Positions 1-7,670 of a stretch of 23,420 nucleotides of DNA are shown here, one piece after another. Position 1 is the stretch's first letter. Each line of letters starts with the position of its first letter. The position numbers and the translations under genes were made by a program. The notes below the pieces were generated by a model, which worked only from the letters and a program-made list of their open reading frames with translations, made no database searches and had not been told where the DNA came from. The stretch comes from Methylacidiphilum caldifontis (lineage in GTDB: Bacteria > Verrucomicrobiota > Verrucomicrobiia > Methylacidiphilales > CAMAQI01). Location of the stretch: positions 1 through 23,420 of the forward strand of contig CAMAQI010000017.1 in NCBI GenBank assembly GCA_945860255.1, read 5' to 3'.

Positions 1-1932
1 CAGGCCCCGAAGGAGGTCATTGCTTGCGATATCGCCTTTCGCGTGATCGCCGATCATTTGCGGACCCTTTCCTTCTCGATTGCCGATGGGATTATCCCAA
101 GCAATGAGGGACGTGGGTATGTGTTGCGGCGGATTTTACGTCGGGCGATGAACTACGGTCGCGATCTCCAACTCACGGAACCGTTTTTGCATTCGCTGGT
201 TCCCGTGATCGCTGAATACTTCGGTGATGTTTTTCCGGAAACCCGGAAAAACATGAGTCGAATCACGGACGTGATTCGGGGAGAGGAGGAGAGTTTTGTA
301 AAAACCATTGGGAAAGGGACTGAGGTTTTTAATCGTTACATCGAAGAGTTCTCTGCGAAATCGATCAAGGCTTTTTCTGGAGAGGCGGCCTTTACCTTGT
401 ATGACACCTATGGATTTCCATTGGATCTAACGCAATTGATGGCAAAGAAAGTTGGATTTGAAGTTGATGAAGTTGGATTTGAACAATGCATGGAAATCCA
501 ACGGAAGAGATCGCAAGCAGCGCAGAAGAAAGAGATTATTAAAGTTTCCGAATCGGAAGATGTTTCGGTGGCGACGAGGTTTGTTGGATATGATGCAAAA
601 ATTGGAGCGGAGCCATTTGAGTCATTTAAATCTAAAGTTACAGGTATCGGAGAGGACTATATTCTTGTAGAGGAAACACCGTTTTACGCAGAGATGGGGG
701 GACAGGTTGGAGATTCAGGAAAAATTAAATCATCTGACGGAACAGAAATTGATGTTTTAAATACAATAAAAACGTCGAACGGTACTTTTGCTCATCGAAT
801 AAATTCTTCCCTTACATCTAAGTTTTTAATTGGAGAGGAAGTAAAGCTCCAAGTTGAAGGAAGCAGAAGGTTTTGGATTCAATCTCATCACTCTGCTACT
901 CATATTTTACATTGGGCATTGAGAGAAGTTTTAGGAACATCTGTAGGGCAAAAGGGTTCTTATGTTGATGAAAATCGATTGCGGTTTGATTTCACATTTC
1001 ATCAAGCGATGACTGAAGACCAACTAGAAAAAGTGAGTTCGTTGGTAAATGAAAAAATTAAGGCCAATGATAAAGTTTTTTCGATTGAAATGAGTTACAA
1101 AGAAGCTCAACAAGACAAATCCATCATACAGTTTTTTGGAGATAAATATGGCGATGAAGTTCGAGTAGTAAACATTGGAGGTTATTCCAAAGAACTCTGT
1201 GGTGGAACTCATGTCGAACACACATCTCAAATAGTCTGGTTTAAAATAATCAGTGAAGGGGCAATTGCTGCTGGAATTCGAAGAATAGAAGCAGTTTGTG
1301 GAAATGCGATTTTTGGATGGAGTGAAAGTGAAATTCAAAAACAACAACAAAAGTATGATTTACTGAAAACAAAATATCAAAATTTACCAATACTTCCAAA
1401 AGTATTTGAAGGGTATAATTCTCTAAAAACCGCAGAAGCTATTATCGAACGAGATAAAATAATAGCAACTATTGATAGTTATAATGAACGCCAACAGGCT
1501 TTAGCGAAAGCGGAAGTTGAAGTCCGAGAATCAGAAAAAAAACAAGCGAAACAAATGGAAGCTGAATATCAGAAGCAGGCCGCTGAAAATGCGCCTATTC
1601 TTGCGGGACAAGTCACGACGATCAAAGAGATTCCGACGTTGATTCTCAATTTAGGGGAATGTAAATCGGCCTATCTCCCGTTTTTAATGGATGCTTTAAA
1701 ACGGCAAATCAAAGGGGTCATCGTCCTTGCCGGACAAGAGGCCGGTCGCGTCTCCTTGATGGCGACTGTCGATGCCGGATTCACCGCCAAGATTCAGGCG
1801 GGGAAGATCATCCAAGCGATCGCCCCGATCGTCGGAGGGAAAGGGGGCGGACGACCCGACCAAGCACAAGGAGCGGGAGCAGAGGCAGGAAAGATCAGCG
1901 AAGCGCTCGCAAAGGCGAAGGAGATGATCTAA
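1..1932 (+). CDS. alaS: Alanyl-tRNA synthetase, C-terminal 643 residues (5' end outside window)
   Basis: Charges tRNA-Ala with alanine in the cytoplasm and edits mischarged Ser/Gly. The frame is open from base 1, so the in-frame GTG at 43 is an internal valine, not a start. The visible part begins in the tRNA-binding region after the catalytic core (FRVIADHLRTL, then GRGYVLRRILRRA). The editing domain follows, with its zinc ligands HSATH (near base 886) and CGGTH (near base 1200). A coiled-coil stretch and the C-terminal glycine-rich oligomerisation domain (GGKGGGRPDQAQGAG) come last. Full-length AlaS is about 870 residues, so only about 230 N-terminal residues are missing. Base composition is uneven: rows near 61 and 1861 are 53% and 60% GC, but the row at 721 is 27%. 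The reading frame stays intact throughout. Confidence 0.98.
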   Translation, partial: QAPKEVIACDIAFRVIADHLRTLSFSIADGIIPSNEGRGYVLRRILRRAMNYGRDLQLTEPFLHSLVPVIAEYFGDVFPETRKNMSRITDVIRGEEESFVKTIGKGTEVFNRYIEEFSAKSIKAFSGEAAFTLYDTYGFPLDLTQLMAKKVGFEVDEVGFEQCMEIQRKRSQAAQKKEIIKVSESEDVSVATRFVGYDAKIGAEPFESFKSKVTGIGEDYILVEETPFYAEMGGQVGDSGKIKSSDGTEIDVLNTIKTSNGTFAHRINSSLTSKFLIGEEVKLQVEGSRRFWIQSHHSATHILHWALREVLGTSVGQKGSYVDENRLRFDFTFHQAMTEDQLEKVSSLVNEKIKANDKVFSIEMSYKEAQQDKSIIQFFGDKYGDEVRVVNIGGYSKELCGGTHVEHTSQIVWFKIISEGAIAAGIRRIEAVCGNAIFGWSESEIQKQQQKYDLLKTKYQNLPILPKVFEGYNSLKTAEAIIERDKIIATIDSYNERQQALAKAEVEVRESEKKQAKQMEAEYQKQAAENAPILAGQVTTIKEIPTLILNLGECKSAYLPFLMDALKRQIKGVIVLAGQEAGRVSLMATVDAGFTAKIQAGKIIQAIAPIVGGKGGGRPDQAQGAGAEAGKISEALAKAKEMI

Positions 1933-1938
1933 GAGGGC

Positions 1939-1965
1939 CTCGCGCAGAGACGCTGAGGCGCAGAG
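1939..1965. repeat. Left 27-bp arm of inverted repeat around the GxxExxY gene
   Basis: These 27 bases (beginning CTCGCGCAGAGACGCTGAGG) are the reverse complement of 2401-2427 with 25 of 27 matches. The unit is internally periodic, with CTCTGCGC/CTCCGCGT-like 8-mers. It lies between the alaS stop and the GxxExxY start codon, which is only 3 bases away. Confidence 0.9.
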
Positions 1966-1968
1966 CTT

Positions 1969-2370
1969 ATGACTTTATCTGAAAACGAGATTGGAACAAA
2001 TGTTATTCGTGTAGCAATCGACATTCATCGTGAACTAGGTCCAGGATTGTTGGAGAGTGTTTATGAAGAGGTTCTTTTTAAAGAACTCGTTAAAGAAGGT
2101 TTTACTGTTGAGAAACAGGTTTTAGTTCCGATTATCTTTCGAGGAGAACGTTACGCTGAGGGTTTCCGTGCGGATTTAATTGTCGAAAAGAAAGTCATCT
2201 TAGAACTAAAATCGGTTGAAAAACTAACCGCTGCCCACAAAAAACAAATTCAGACTTATCTTTCTTTGACAGATCTACGACTTGGTTATTTACTAAACTT
2301 TGGAGAAGCCTTAATGAAGGATGGCATTGTAAGGGCGGTCAATCGTCTTCCTGAAATTAAAAACACATGA
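1969..2370 (+). CDS. GxxExxY family protein (PD-(D/E)XK nuclease-like)
   Basis: A 133-residue protein of the GxxExxY family, named for the motif seen here as GPGLLESVYEEVL (G, E and Y at the expected spacing, residues ~29-41). The core carries FRADLIVEKKVILELKSVE, a D...ExK pattern typical of PD-(D/E)XK nuclease folds. The biological role of the family is not established; members often occur in many copies in environmental genomes. The gene lies between two inverted 27-bp repeat arms, 3 bp before the ATG and 30 bp after the stop, so gene and arms look like one unit. It is more AT-rich than the 3' end of alaS. There is no clear ribosome binding site; the repeat occupies that position. Nuclease activity is an inference from the motif. 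Confidence 0.9.
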   Translation: MTLSENEIGTNVIRVAIDIHRELGPGLLESVYEEVLFKELVKEGFTVEKQVLVPIIFRGERYAEGFRADLIVEKKVILELKSVEKLTAAHKKQIQTYLSLTDLRLGYLLNFGEALMKDGIVRAVNRLPEIKNT

Positions 2371-2400
2371 ATATAACAATACTTTTTTTTATTCCCCCTC

Positions 2401-2427
2401 CTCTGCGCCTCCGCGTCTCCGCGCGAG
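2401..2427. repeat. Right 27-bp arm of inverted repeat around the GxxExxY gene
   Basis: Reads CTCTGCGCCTCCGCGTCTCC and continues GCGCGAG. It is the partner of 1939-1965 in opposite orientation with two mismatches. It follows a T-rich tract downstream of the GxxExxY stop, so the pair could also fold in RNA around the whole gene. Confidence 0.9.
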
Positions 2428-2452
2428 ACACTCTTCCTCTTAGACCTCTTTT

Positions 2453-3361
2453 ATGAAAAAATATTATCTCTTCCTTTTATTCTGCCTCGCCTTCGGGTTC
2501 TGGGCCGGTCATGTGACGATGATCCGCCATACGATGGATCAAATCGTTCCTCAGGGAGAGATTGTCCGCATGAAGGCTACGGGGATGAACTCAACCGAAG
2601 GGCCTGTTTGGATTAAAGAGGGCTATCTCCTTTTCAGCGATCTCGCAGGAAACGAACTTAAAAAATATACCCTCGATGGGACCATTACCGCTTATCGAAA
2701 TCCGAGCTCGATGGCGAACGGAAACACCGTCGATCGACTCGGTCGCTTGATCACCTGTGAGACGGAGAATCGACGTCTCGTGATCGAAGAGAAAAATGGA
2801 ATGATTCGCCCCTTGGTCGATCGCTGGGAGGGAAAAAAACTCAACGGCCCCAACGATGTCATCCTTCGCTCCAATGGAACGATTTGGTTTACCGATCCCG
2901 GCTATAAGTTAGACCCTGACAAACGGGAGATCTCTAAAAACCAAGTCTATTGTTACGATCCTTTAACCCAAAGCCTCAAGATGATCCTCAATACCCTCGA
3001 TAAGCCGAACGGCCTCTGTTTTTCTCCCGATGAGAATCTTTTTTATGTCGGAGAGGCAGGGAAATCCCATCAGATCTGGGTTTTTGAAGTTCGATCCGAT
3101 CACACCCTGGCGAACGGAAAGGTCTTTGCCACTTTGGAGCAAGGGGCCCCCGATGGAATGCGTACCGATGATCAAGGGCGGCTCTATGTTGCGGCCGGAA
3201 ATGGGATTCAAATCTTTGAGCCCAAGGGAACATGGATTGGAACGATTCCAGTCGATGAGCCCCCCTCAAACCTTTGTTTTGGTGGTCTCGATCGAAAGAT
3301 GCTTTTTATCAGCGCAAGAACTTCCCTCTATATGATTCCATTATTGGTTCGCGGTTCTTAA
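2453..3361 (+). CDS. SMP-30/gluconolactonase/LRE-family protein, membrane-anchored or exported
   Basis: A 302-residue six-bladed beta-propeller of the SMP-30/gluconolactonase family, a group of metal-dependent lactonases and related hydrolases. An N-terminal hydrophobic segment (residues ~4-20, YYLFLLFCLAFGFWAGHV) after MKK suggests a signal peptide or membrane anchor, so the enzyme probably acts outside the cytoplasm. Family motifs in order: STEGPVW (metal-binding Glu), LNGPNDV and KPNGLCFSP (metal-binding Asn), and APDGMRTDDQG (catalytic or metal-binding Asp). All expected ligands are present, so it should be active. The substrate cannot be read from the sequence. It is probably a single-gene unit; the GxxExxY element separates it from alaS. 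No clear Shine-Dalgarno sequence precedes the ATG. Confidence 0.88.
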   Translation: MKKYYLFLLFCLAFGFWAGHVTMIRHTMDQIVPQGEIVRMKATGMNSTEGPVWIKEGYLLFSDLAGNELKKYTLDGTITAYRNPSSMANGNTVDRLGRLITCETENRRLVIEEKNGMIRPLVDRWEGKKLNGPNDVILRSNGTIWFTDPGYKLDPDKREISKNQVYCYDPLTQSLKMILNTLDKPNGLCFSPDENLFYVGEAGKSHQIWVFEVRSDHTLANGKVFATLEQGAPDGMRTDDQGRLYVAAGNGIQIFEPKGTWIGTIPVDEPPSNLCFGGLDRKMLFISARTSLYMIPLLVRGS

Positions 3362-3412
3362 TTTATTTACTTCTTTCCAAAATAAGAAGTGATCCACTAG
3401 AATCCTTGAGTC

Positions 3413-3694
3413 ATGACCCAACGTGCGCAAATGCTCCGGAGTAAAAATTTTCGGCACATCAAATTTGGAGAGCCCCCATTGGATCGTCACGATTTCGGTC
3501 AACTCTTCGATATTCTCCGTGATTTAGAAATCGCCCTCTACGATAAAAAATTAATCCCGGTCGCTCACTGGCGTCATATGAGCATCAAGCTCGATCGCCA
3601 TTTCTTGCATAACGAAGAGGCCCTGACCCCTCTCGATATCGAAACCCTCTTCGATGCGATCGAGGTCATGAACGATCAGTTAAATCAAGGGTGA
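3413..3694 (+). CDS. Small hypothetical protein (93 residues)
   Basis: I do not recognise this protein. It is soluble, rich in charged residues and histidine, has no signal peptide, and is predicted to be mostly helical (DFGQLFDILRDLEIALYD and LDIETLFDAIEVMNDQL look like amphipathic helices). GC-biased third positions match the neighbouring SMP-30 gene, which supports a real gene. It starts 51 bp after the SMP-30 stop. A possible -10 TAGAAT lies 9 nt before the ATG, with TTTCCA 18 bp further upstream; the core of a Shine-Dalgarno sequence is absent. Confidence 0.6.
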   Translation: MTQRAQMLRSKNFRHIKFGEPPLDRHDFGQLFDILRDLEIALYDKKLIPVAHWRHMSIKLDRHFLHNEEALTPLDIETLFDAIEVMNDQLNQG

Positions 3695-3700
3695 ACTGCT

Positions 3701-3775
3701 CAGTATAAGCCAAAGTCGCCCAGTGAAATAAACCGCTGATTTTCACTTATAAAATTCAAAAATTAGTTTATCCTC
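3701..3775. repeat. Diverged or partial copy of the TA-associated palindromic repeat
   Basis: Shares blocks with the three longer copies at 10312, 11146 and 12713: AAAGTCG near one edge, then AACCGCTGAT, then CACTTATAAAA. The second half of the palindrome is not obvious. It directly follows the 93-residue gene and directly precedes the large palindrome at 3781. Confidence 0.5.
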
Positions 3776-3780
3776 AATTC

Positions 3781-4284
3781 AGCAGTTGGAACGACGGATA
3801 TCACGGATCACACGGAATTTTAAGGGTTTATAAAAAACGAGAAATTCATCCGCAGAGTGAACGAAAAAAACAACTACGGAAACTAAATACTTGAAACCTT
3901 TCCTCTCACGAAGGCTCCATGTCTCCCAAGATTCCTCCCCTCAGAAAAAACAAGGAAAGCCTGAGTCTCAGGAAACGGCGGGGTGATGAACCCCGCCCTT
4001 GGTGATGAAATTCGGTTTCTTTGAAAGAGACTTCTTTCAAGAGAACCGGATTCATCACCATGCGTTTTCAATTCCATTGAAACGGTTTCCGGAGACTCGT
4101 GCTTTAGGGGAGGATTTAACCTAAAAACCGCAGATGATTTAACCACGGATAACACAGATATCACGGATTGAGGAGGTTATGAAAATTGAGTTTCTTTTTT
4201 TTATTCACCCAGAGGGTGAAGTTCTTATTTTATGTAAATCCCTGAAAATCCGTGTGATCCGCGTTATCCGTGGTTCCAACTGCT
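3781..4284. repeat. ~500-bp nested palindromic element without a gene
   Basis: The outer ends are exact inverted partners (AGCAGTTGGAAC at 3781, GTTCCAACTGCT ending at 4284). Pairing continues imperfectly inward through CACGGAT-type motifs, then AGAAATTCATCCGCAGAGTGAA-like against the complement of 4200-4235. Next, CCTCCCCT and GAGTCTCAGGAAAC (3934-3976) pair with 4086-4113. The centre holds further hairpins. The right arm contains an extra repeat copy at 4141-4170 (AACCACGGATAACACAGATA). An open frame of 93 codons on the minus strand exists here, but it simply crosses the palindrome and has no family features. It lies between a small plus-strand gene and the ahcY terminator. Confidence 0.75.
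3960..4059. repeat. Central stem-loops of the large palindrome
   Basis: Three strong hairpins in series: CCTGAGTCTCAGG (3960-3972); GGCGGGG-7 nt-CCCCGCC (3977-3997, perfect 7-bp stem); and a ~26-bp near-perfect stem from GGTGATGAA at 4001 to TTCATCACC ending at 4059, with TTTGAAAGA/TTCTTTCAA close to the loop. GGTGATGAA also occurs as a direct repeat at 3982. Confidence 0.75.
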
Positions 4285-4411
4285 TTTTTTAGGTTTAAGT
4301 ATTTCCTTTGAAAGCTTTGAGCCTTGGCGTGAGACAAAAGTTTTGGTGTATTTGTGAGTAAGTCGATGTGTCCGGAATGGAAAAAGGCTCCCGATTCCCG
4401 ATCTTTCCACT

Positions 4412-4442
4412 AAACAAAAACGCCTCCGATTGCTCGGAGGCG
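4412..4442 (-). terminator. Rho-independent terminator of metK-ahcY
   Basis: On the minus strand a perfect 9-bp stem, CGCCTCCGA with a 4-base loop and its complement, is followed by TTTTTGTTT. It sits 31 bp past the ahcY stop codon. Confidence 0.92.
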
Positions 4443-4473
4443 CTTCTGAATTCAAATTTCTAAAAAAGAAATT

Positions 4474-5940
4474 TTAGTAACGATAGGTTTCTGGCTTGTA
4501 CGGTCCATCGACTTTGACGCCAATGTAGGCCGCTTGTTCCTTGGTCAACTTGGTCAACTTCGCACCGAGTTTGCCGAGGTGAAGGCGGGCAACCTCTTCA
4601 TCCAATTTCTTGGAGAGGGTCTTGACTCCGACTTCATGTTTGTCATTCCATAAGCTGATTTGAGCCAAGGTTTGATTCGTAAAGCTGTTCGACATGACGA
4701 ATGAAGGATGTCCTGTCGCACATCCGAGATTCACTAAACGTCCATCTGCCAAAAGATAGATACAATGTCCATCGGGGAAAATGTATTTATCAAATTGGGG
4801 TTTGATGTTCACCCGTTTGATACCGGGATAGTTTTGCAATTTATCGACTTGGATTTCGTTATCGAAATGGCCGATGTTACAAACGATCGCTTGATCCTTC
4901 ATCTTCGCCATATGTTTAATGGTGATGATGTCGCAGTTACCGGTCGTTGTGACGTAGATATCGGCGTAAGGAAGTGCTTCTTCAACGGTGGTGACTTTAT
5001 AACCGGTCATACAGGCTTGAAGGGCGTTGATCGGATCGACTTCGCTGACCATCACTTGAGCGCGATGGGAATAGAGAATATCGGCAGAACCTTTACCGAC
5101 ATCACCGAATCCGCAGACCATCGCAGTTTTGCCAGCGATCATGACATCGGTGGCGCGCTTGATGGCGTCGACGAGCGATTCACGGCAGCCGTAAACGTTG
5201 TCGAATTTGCTCTTGGTGACGGAGTCGTTGACATTGATCGCAGGGATGAGCAATTCACCCTTTTTCTGCATTTCATAAAGACGATGAACACCGGTGGTCG
5301 TTTCTTCAGAGACTCCCTTGAGTTGAGGAATGGTCTTGTGCCAGAATTGGGGATCCTCTTTCAAACGTTTTTTGAGGACACTATTGACGATCTGCAACTC
5401 TTTGTTGTCGGTCGGTTCATTCAAGATCTTCGGGTTCTTTTCTGCAAGGTACCCGCGATGCGCAAGCAAGGTGGCATCTCCGCCGTCATCAAGGATTAAG
5501 TTAGGTCCGACGATTCCGCCTTTGCCATCTTTCCAGGTGATCGCTTTGATTGTGAGATCCCAATACTCTTCGAGGGTTTCCCCCTTCCAAGCGAAAACCG
5601 GAATGCCAGCAGCAGCGATAGCGGCAGCGGCTTGATCTTGGGTCGAGAAGATATTACAGCTGGCCCAACGAACTTGTGCCCCGAGTCCTTTTAAGGTCTC
5701 AATGAGCACCGCTGTTTGGATCGTCATGTGAAGACTTCCGGTGATACGGGCTCCCTTGAGCGGTTGCTTTGCTCCGTATTTTTCGAGAGTCGCCATCAAT
5801 CCCGGCATTTCATGCTCAGCGATTTCGATCTCTTTGCGTCCCCAATCGGCAAGTTTGATATCTTTTACTTGATAATCGGTGAATCCTTTTGGTGGAACAA
5901 TCGATTTCTTTGCAGAGGCTTTAATAGATTTTTTACTCAT
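4474..5940 (-). CDS. ahcY: Adenosylhomocysteinase (S-adenosylhomocysteine hydrolase)
   Basis: Cleaves S-adenosylhomocysteine to adenosine and homocysteine with bound NAD, removing the product inhibitor of methyltransferases. At 488 residues it has the long bacterial form. Visible motifs: the substrate region near KGARITGSLHMTIQTAVL, the EETTTGVHRLY segment, NVNDSVTKSKFDN, the NAD-binding GFGDVGKGSAD, and the conserved C-terminal YKPETYRY, where K and Y contact NAD of the partner subunit. The N-terminal MSKKSIKASAKKSI is a basic extension. The start is supported by AAGGA six bases before the ATG. It is second in an operon with metK, 48 bp downstream of the metK stop, and is followed by a terminator. 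No SAH riboswitch is visible in the short gap. Confidence 0.98.
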   Translation of the reverse strand: MSKKSIKASAKKSIVPPKGFTDYQVKDIKLADWGRKEIEIAEHEMPGLMATLEKYGAKQPLKGARITGSLHMTIQTAVLIETLKGLGAQVRWASCNIFSTQDQAAAAIAAAGIPVFAWKGETLEEYWDLTIKAITWKDGKGGIVGPNLILDDGGDATLLAHRGYLAEKNPKILNEPTDNKELQIVNSVLKKRLKEDPQFWHKTIPQLKGVSEETTTGVHRLYEMQKKGELLIPAINVNDSVTKSKFDNVYGCRESLVDAIKRATDVMIAGKTAMVCGFGDVGKGSADILYSHRAQVMVSEVDPINALQACMTGYKVTTVEEALPYADIYVTTTGNCDIITIKHMAKMKDQAIVCNIGHFDNEIQVDKLQNYPGIKRVNIKPQFDKYIFPDGHCIYLLADGRLVNLGCATGHPSFVMSNSFTNQTLAQISLWNDKHEVGVKTLSKKLDEEVARLHLGKLGAKLTKLTKEQAAYIGVKVDGPYKPETYRY

Positions 5941-5988
5941 GTTTTTCCTTTTTAATCTCTTATTTTAGAGTTTTGTAGAATGGTTTAA

Positions 5989-7167
5989 TTACGCACAGGC
6001 ACGTTTAAGGGCCGCGGCTTTGTCGGTCTTTTCCCAAGTGATGCTTGCCAAGTCATCCTCTTTTCCGAAGTGACCGTAGTTCGTTGATTTGCTGTAGATC
6101 GGGCGAAGCAATTTGAGTTGCTCGACGATTTTGGCCGGTTTGAAACTGAAGACTTGTTTGATCGCTTGTTCGATCTTCTCATCAGAAACTTTTCCAGTTC
6201 CGAAAGTATCAACGCAGATGGAGACCGGTTCAGGATATCCAATTGCATAAGCGAATTGAACTTCGACGCGATCGGCAAGACCGGCAGCGACCACGTTCTT
6301 CGCAACATAACGACCCATGTAAGCGGCACTACGATCGACTTTTGAAGGATCTTTTCCGCTGAAGGCTCCGCCGCCGTGACGTCCCATTCCTCCGTAAGTA
6401 TCGACGATGATCTTACGTCCCGTGAGACCGGAATCCCCTTCTGGTCCACCGATGACGAAACGTCCCGTAGGATTAATGAGATAGCGGGTCTTTTTATCGA
6501 GCAAATGAGCAGGGATCACTTTTTTGATCACTTGATTGATCAAATAGGCTTCGAGCTCTTTATGCTTAATCCCTTCTCGATGTTGATTCGAGATGACGAC
6601 GGCATCGACGCGAACGGGGCGATGTCCCTCGTATTGTAAAGAGACTTGGGTCTTTCCATCGGGGCGAAGCCATTTGACTTTACCACTTTTGCGGAGAGAG
6701 GAGAGCAAGCGTCCAAGCTTGTGCGCGTAAGAAATCGGGGCCGGCATCAATTCCGGTGTTTCATTACAAGCGAATCCAAACATCAATCCTTGATCTCCGG
6801 CTCCTTGCTCTGCCGTTGCTTTTCCTTCCGCCTTAATCGTATCGACTCCTTGGGCGATATCGGGGCTTTGGCGAGTCAGGGCATTCATAATATGAACGCT
6901 ATCGGCATTAAAGGATTCGCCGGGCTCGGTATATCCGATCTCACGGATCGCTTCGCGAACGATCTTATTGTAGTCGAATTCCGCCTTGGTGGTGATTTCA
7001 CCGGCGATGACGACGAGATTCGACTTCGCAAGCGTTTCACAAGCCACGCGGCTTTTAGGATCTTGTTTTAAACACGCATCCAGGATTGCGTCCGAGATCG
7101 TATCACACACTTTGTCCGGATGACCTTCAGTCACCGACTCCGACGAGAAGATATAGTTTTTTGCCAT
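5989..7167 (-). CDS. metK: S-adenosylmethionine synthetase
   Basis: Makes S-adenosylmethionine from methionine and ATP. The 392-residue protein begins MAKNYIFSSESVTEGHPDK, the standard family N-terminus. It also carries GAGDQGLMFG (ATP site) and GGGAFSGKDPSKVDRSAAY (phosphate and K+ binding). The frame is open for 26 further codons upstream, and that extension looks hydrophobic (ICIFLLFQLLF). I rejected it because MetK is cytoplasmic and family alignments start at MAKN. No Shine-Dalgarno sequence precedes the chosen ATG. It heads the metK-ahcY operon and is divergent from vapBC-arsR, with about 230 bp between start codons. Confidence 0.97.
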   Translation of the reverse strand: MAKNYIFSSESVTEGHPDKVCDTISDAILDACLKQDPKSRVACETLAKSNLVVIAGEITTKAEFDYNKIVREAIREIGYTEPGESFNADSVHIMNALTRQSPDIAQGVDTIKAEGKATAEQGAGDQGLMFGFACNETPELMPAPISYAHKLGRLLSSLRKSGKVKWLRPDGKTQVSLQYEGHRPVRVDAVVISNQHREGIKHKELEAYLINQVIKKVIPAHLLDKKTRYLINPTGRFVIGGPEGDSGLTGRKIIVDTYGGMGRHGGGAFSGKDPSKVDRSAAYMGRYVAKNVVAAGLADRVEVQFAYAIGYPEPVSICVDTFGTGKVSDEKIEQAIKQVFSFKPAKIVEQLKLLRPIYSKSTNYGHFGKEDDLASITWEKTDKAAALKRACA

Positions 7168-7310
7168 GGTAGAAGAGAAGAGTAGTTGAAATAGCAGAAA
7201 AATGCAAATAAAATATTGACGCATCATGATTGGTTGATATGACATTGATTAATCTAAAGTCATGTGATCCCGCACGTAAGCAAAGGTGGCAACTTAAGGA
7301 AAATTCCCAA
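7168..7310 (-). promoter_or_regulatory. metK leader/promoter region
   Basis: This AT-rich stretch before metK holds short dyads such as ATCATGAT (7224-7231) and GATTAATC (7247-7254). These could be operator half-sites for the ArsR-methyltransferase encoded on the other side. I see no pattern of a known SAM riboswitch class and no convincing -35/-10 pair. The regulatory assignment is inference. Confidence 0.35.
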
Positions 7311-7343
7311 TTAACCACAGATGGACGCGGATTAACGCGGATT
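7311..7343. repeat. CACGGAT-type periodic repeat upstream of vapBC
   Basis: Reads TTAACCACAGATGGACGCGG and continues ATTAACGCGGATT, a ~9-base periodic unit. Relatives are at 3792-3816, 4141-4170, 4249-4275 and 16504-16557. It lies between the metK leader and the vapB promoter. Confidence 0.8.
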
Positions 7344-7365
7344 GCTGAGAATTAAATGCCTCAAT

Positions 7366-7396
7366 TTGACATTATGGTGATATGGTGATATGGTGC
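7366..7396 (+). promoter_or_regulatory. vapB promoter with three 8-bp direct repeats
   Basis: TTGACA (7366-7371), a 17-bp spacer and TATGGT (7389-7394). The -10 box ends 6 nt before the ATG, predicting a transcript that starts at or next to the start codon. TATGGTGA is repeated in tandem at 7373, 7381 and 7389 (last base differs) across spacer and -10. This is a natural operator for a ribbon-helix-helix antitoxin. Confidence 0.7.
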
Positions 7397-7400
7397 GTTT

Positions 7401-7670
7401 ATGCGAATGACCGTGAATCTTTCGGACGAATCCTACCGGATTGCGAAGACCTATGCCGTTCAAAAGCGAATCTCGATGAGTAAAGCGATCAATGAATTTG
7501 TTTCTCAAACGGATACTTCCTTCAAGGAAGTGGAGGGTCATGAAAAAATCAGCATCGATCCGCTCACAAAGCTCCCCTTGATTCGGTTGGGACGAACCGT
7601 CACGTTGGAAGATGTTAAAAAGTTAGAAGACGAAGAGGATCTTGATCGATGGAAGGCAAGCCTCCAGTGA
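7401..7670 (+). CDS. vapB: VapB-like antitoxin, ribbon-helix-helix type
   Basis: An 89-residue antitoxin. The N-terminus MRMTVNLSDESYRIAKTYAV, followed by RISMSKAINEFV, fits a CopG/Arc-type ribbon-helix-helix DNA-binding domain. The C-terminal half, with an acidic stretch (LEDVKKLEDEEDLDRW), would wrap the toxin. Its stop overlaps the toxin gene by 22 bp, or by 4 bp (GTGA) if the toxin starts at the GTG at 7667. There is no Shine-Dalgarno sequence, but a promoter abuts the ATG. The tandem TATGGTGA repeats upstream are the likely autoregulatory site. ATG at 7407 (Met3) is an alternative start. Confidence 0.85.
   Translation: MRMTVNLSDESYRIAKTYAVQKRISMSKAINEFVSQTDTSFKEVEGHEKISIDPLTKLPLIRLGRTVTLEDVKKLEDEEDLDRWKASLQ

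Noticed and set aside
3369..3390. ACTTCTT/AAGAAGT hairpin after the SMP-30 gene as terminator
   Set aside because: AT-rich 7-bp stem without a following T-tract; too weak to call.
3883..4164. 93-codon minus-strand frame in the large palindrome
   Set aside because: It only crosses the palindromic DNA, has no family motif, and codon use is unlike neighbouring genes.
4765..5499. Long plus-strand frame of 244 codons
   Set aside because: It is the antisense shadow of ahcY, whose motifs and terminator are clear.
7168..7245. Signal-peptide-like N-terminal extension of MetK
   Set aside because: The enzyme is cytoplasmic and the family starts at MAKNYIFSSESVTEGHPDK; the hydrophobic reading comes from the AT-rich leader.
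7311..7343. CRISPR-like spacing of the CACGGAT units
   Set aside because: Units are degenerate 9-mers in direct contact with no unique spacers and no cas genes.
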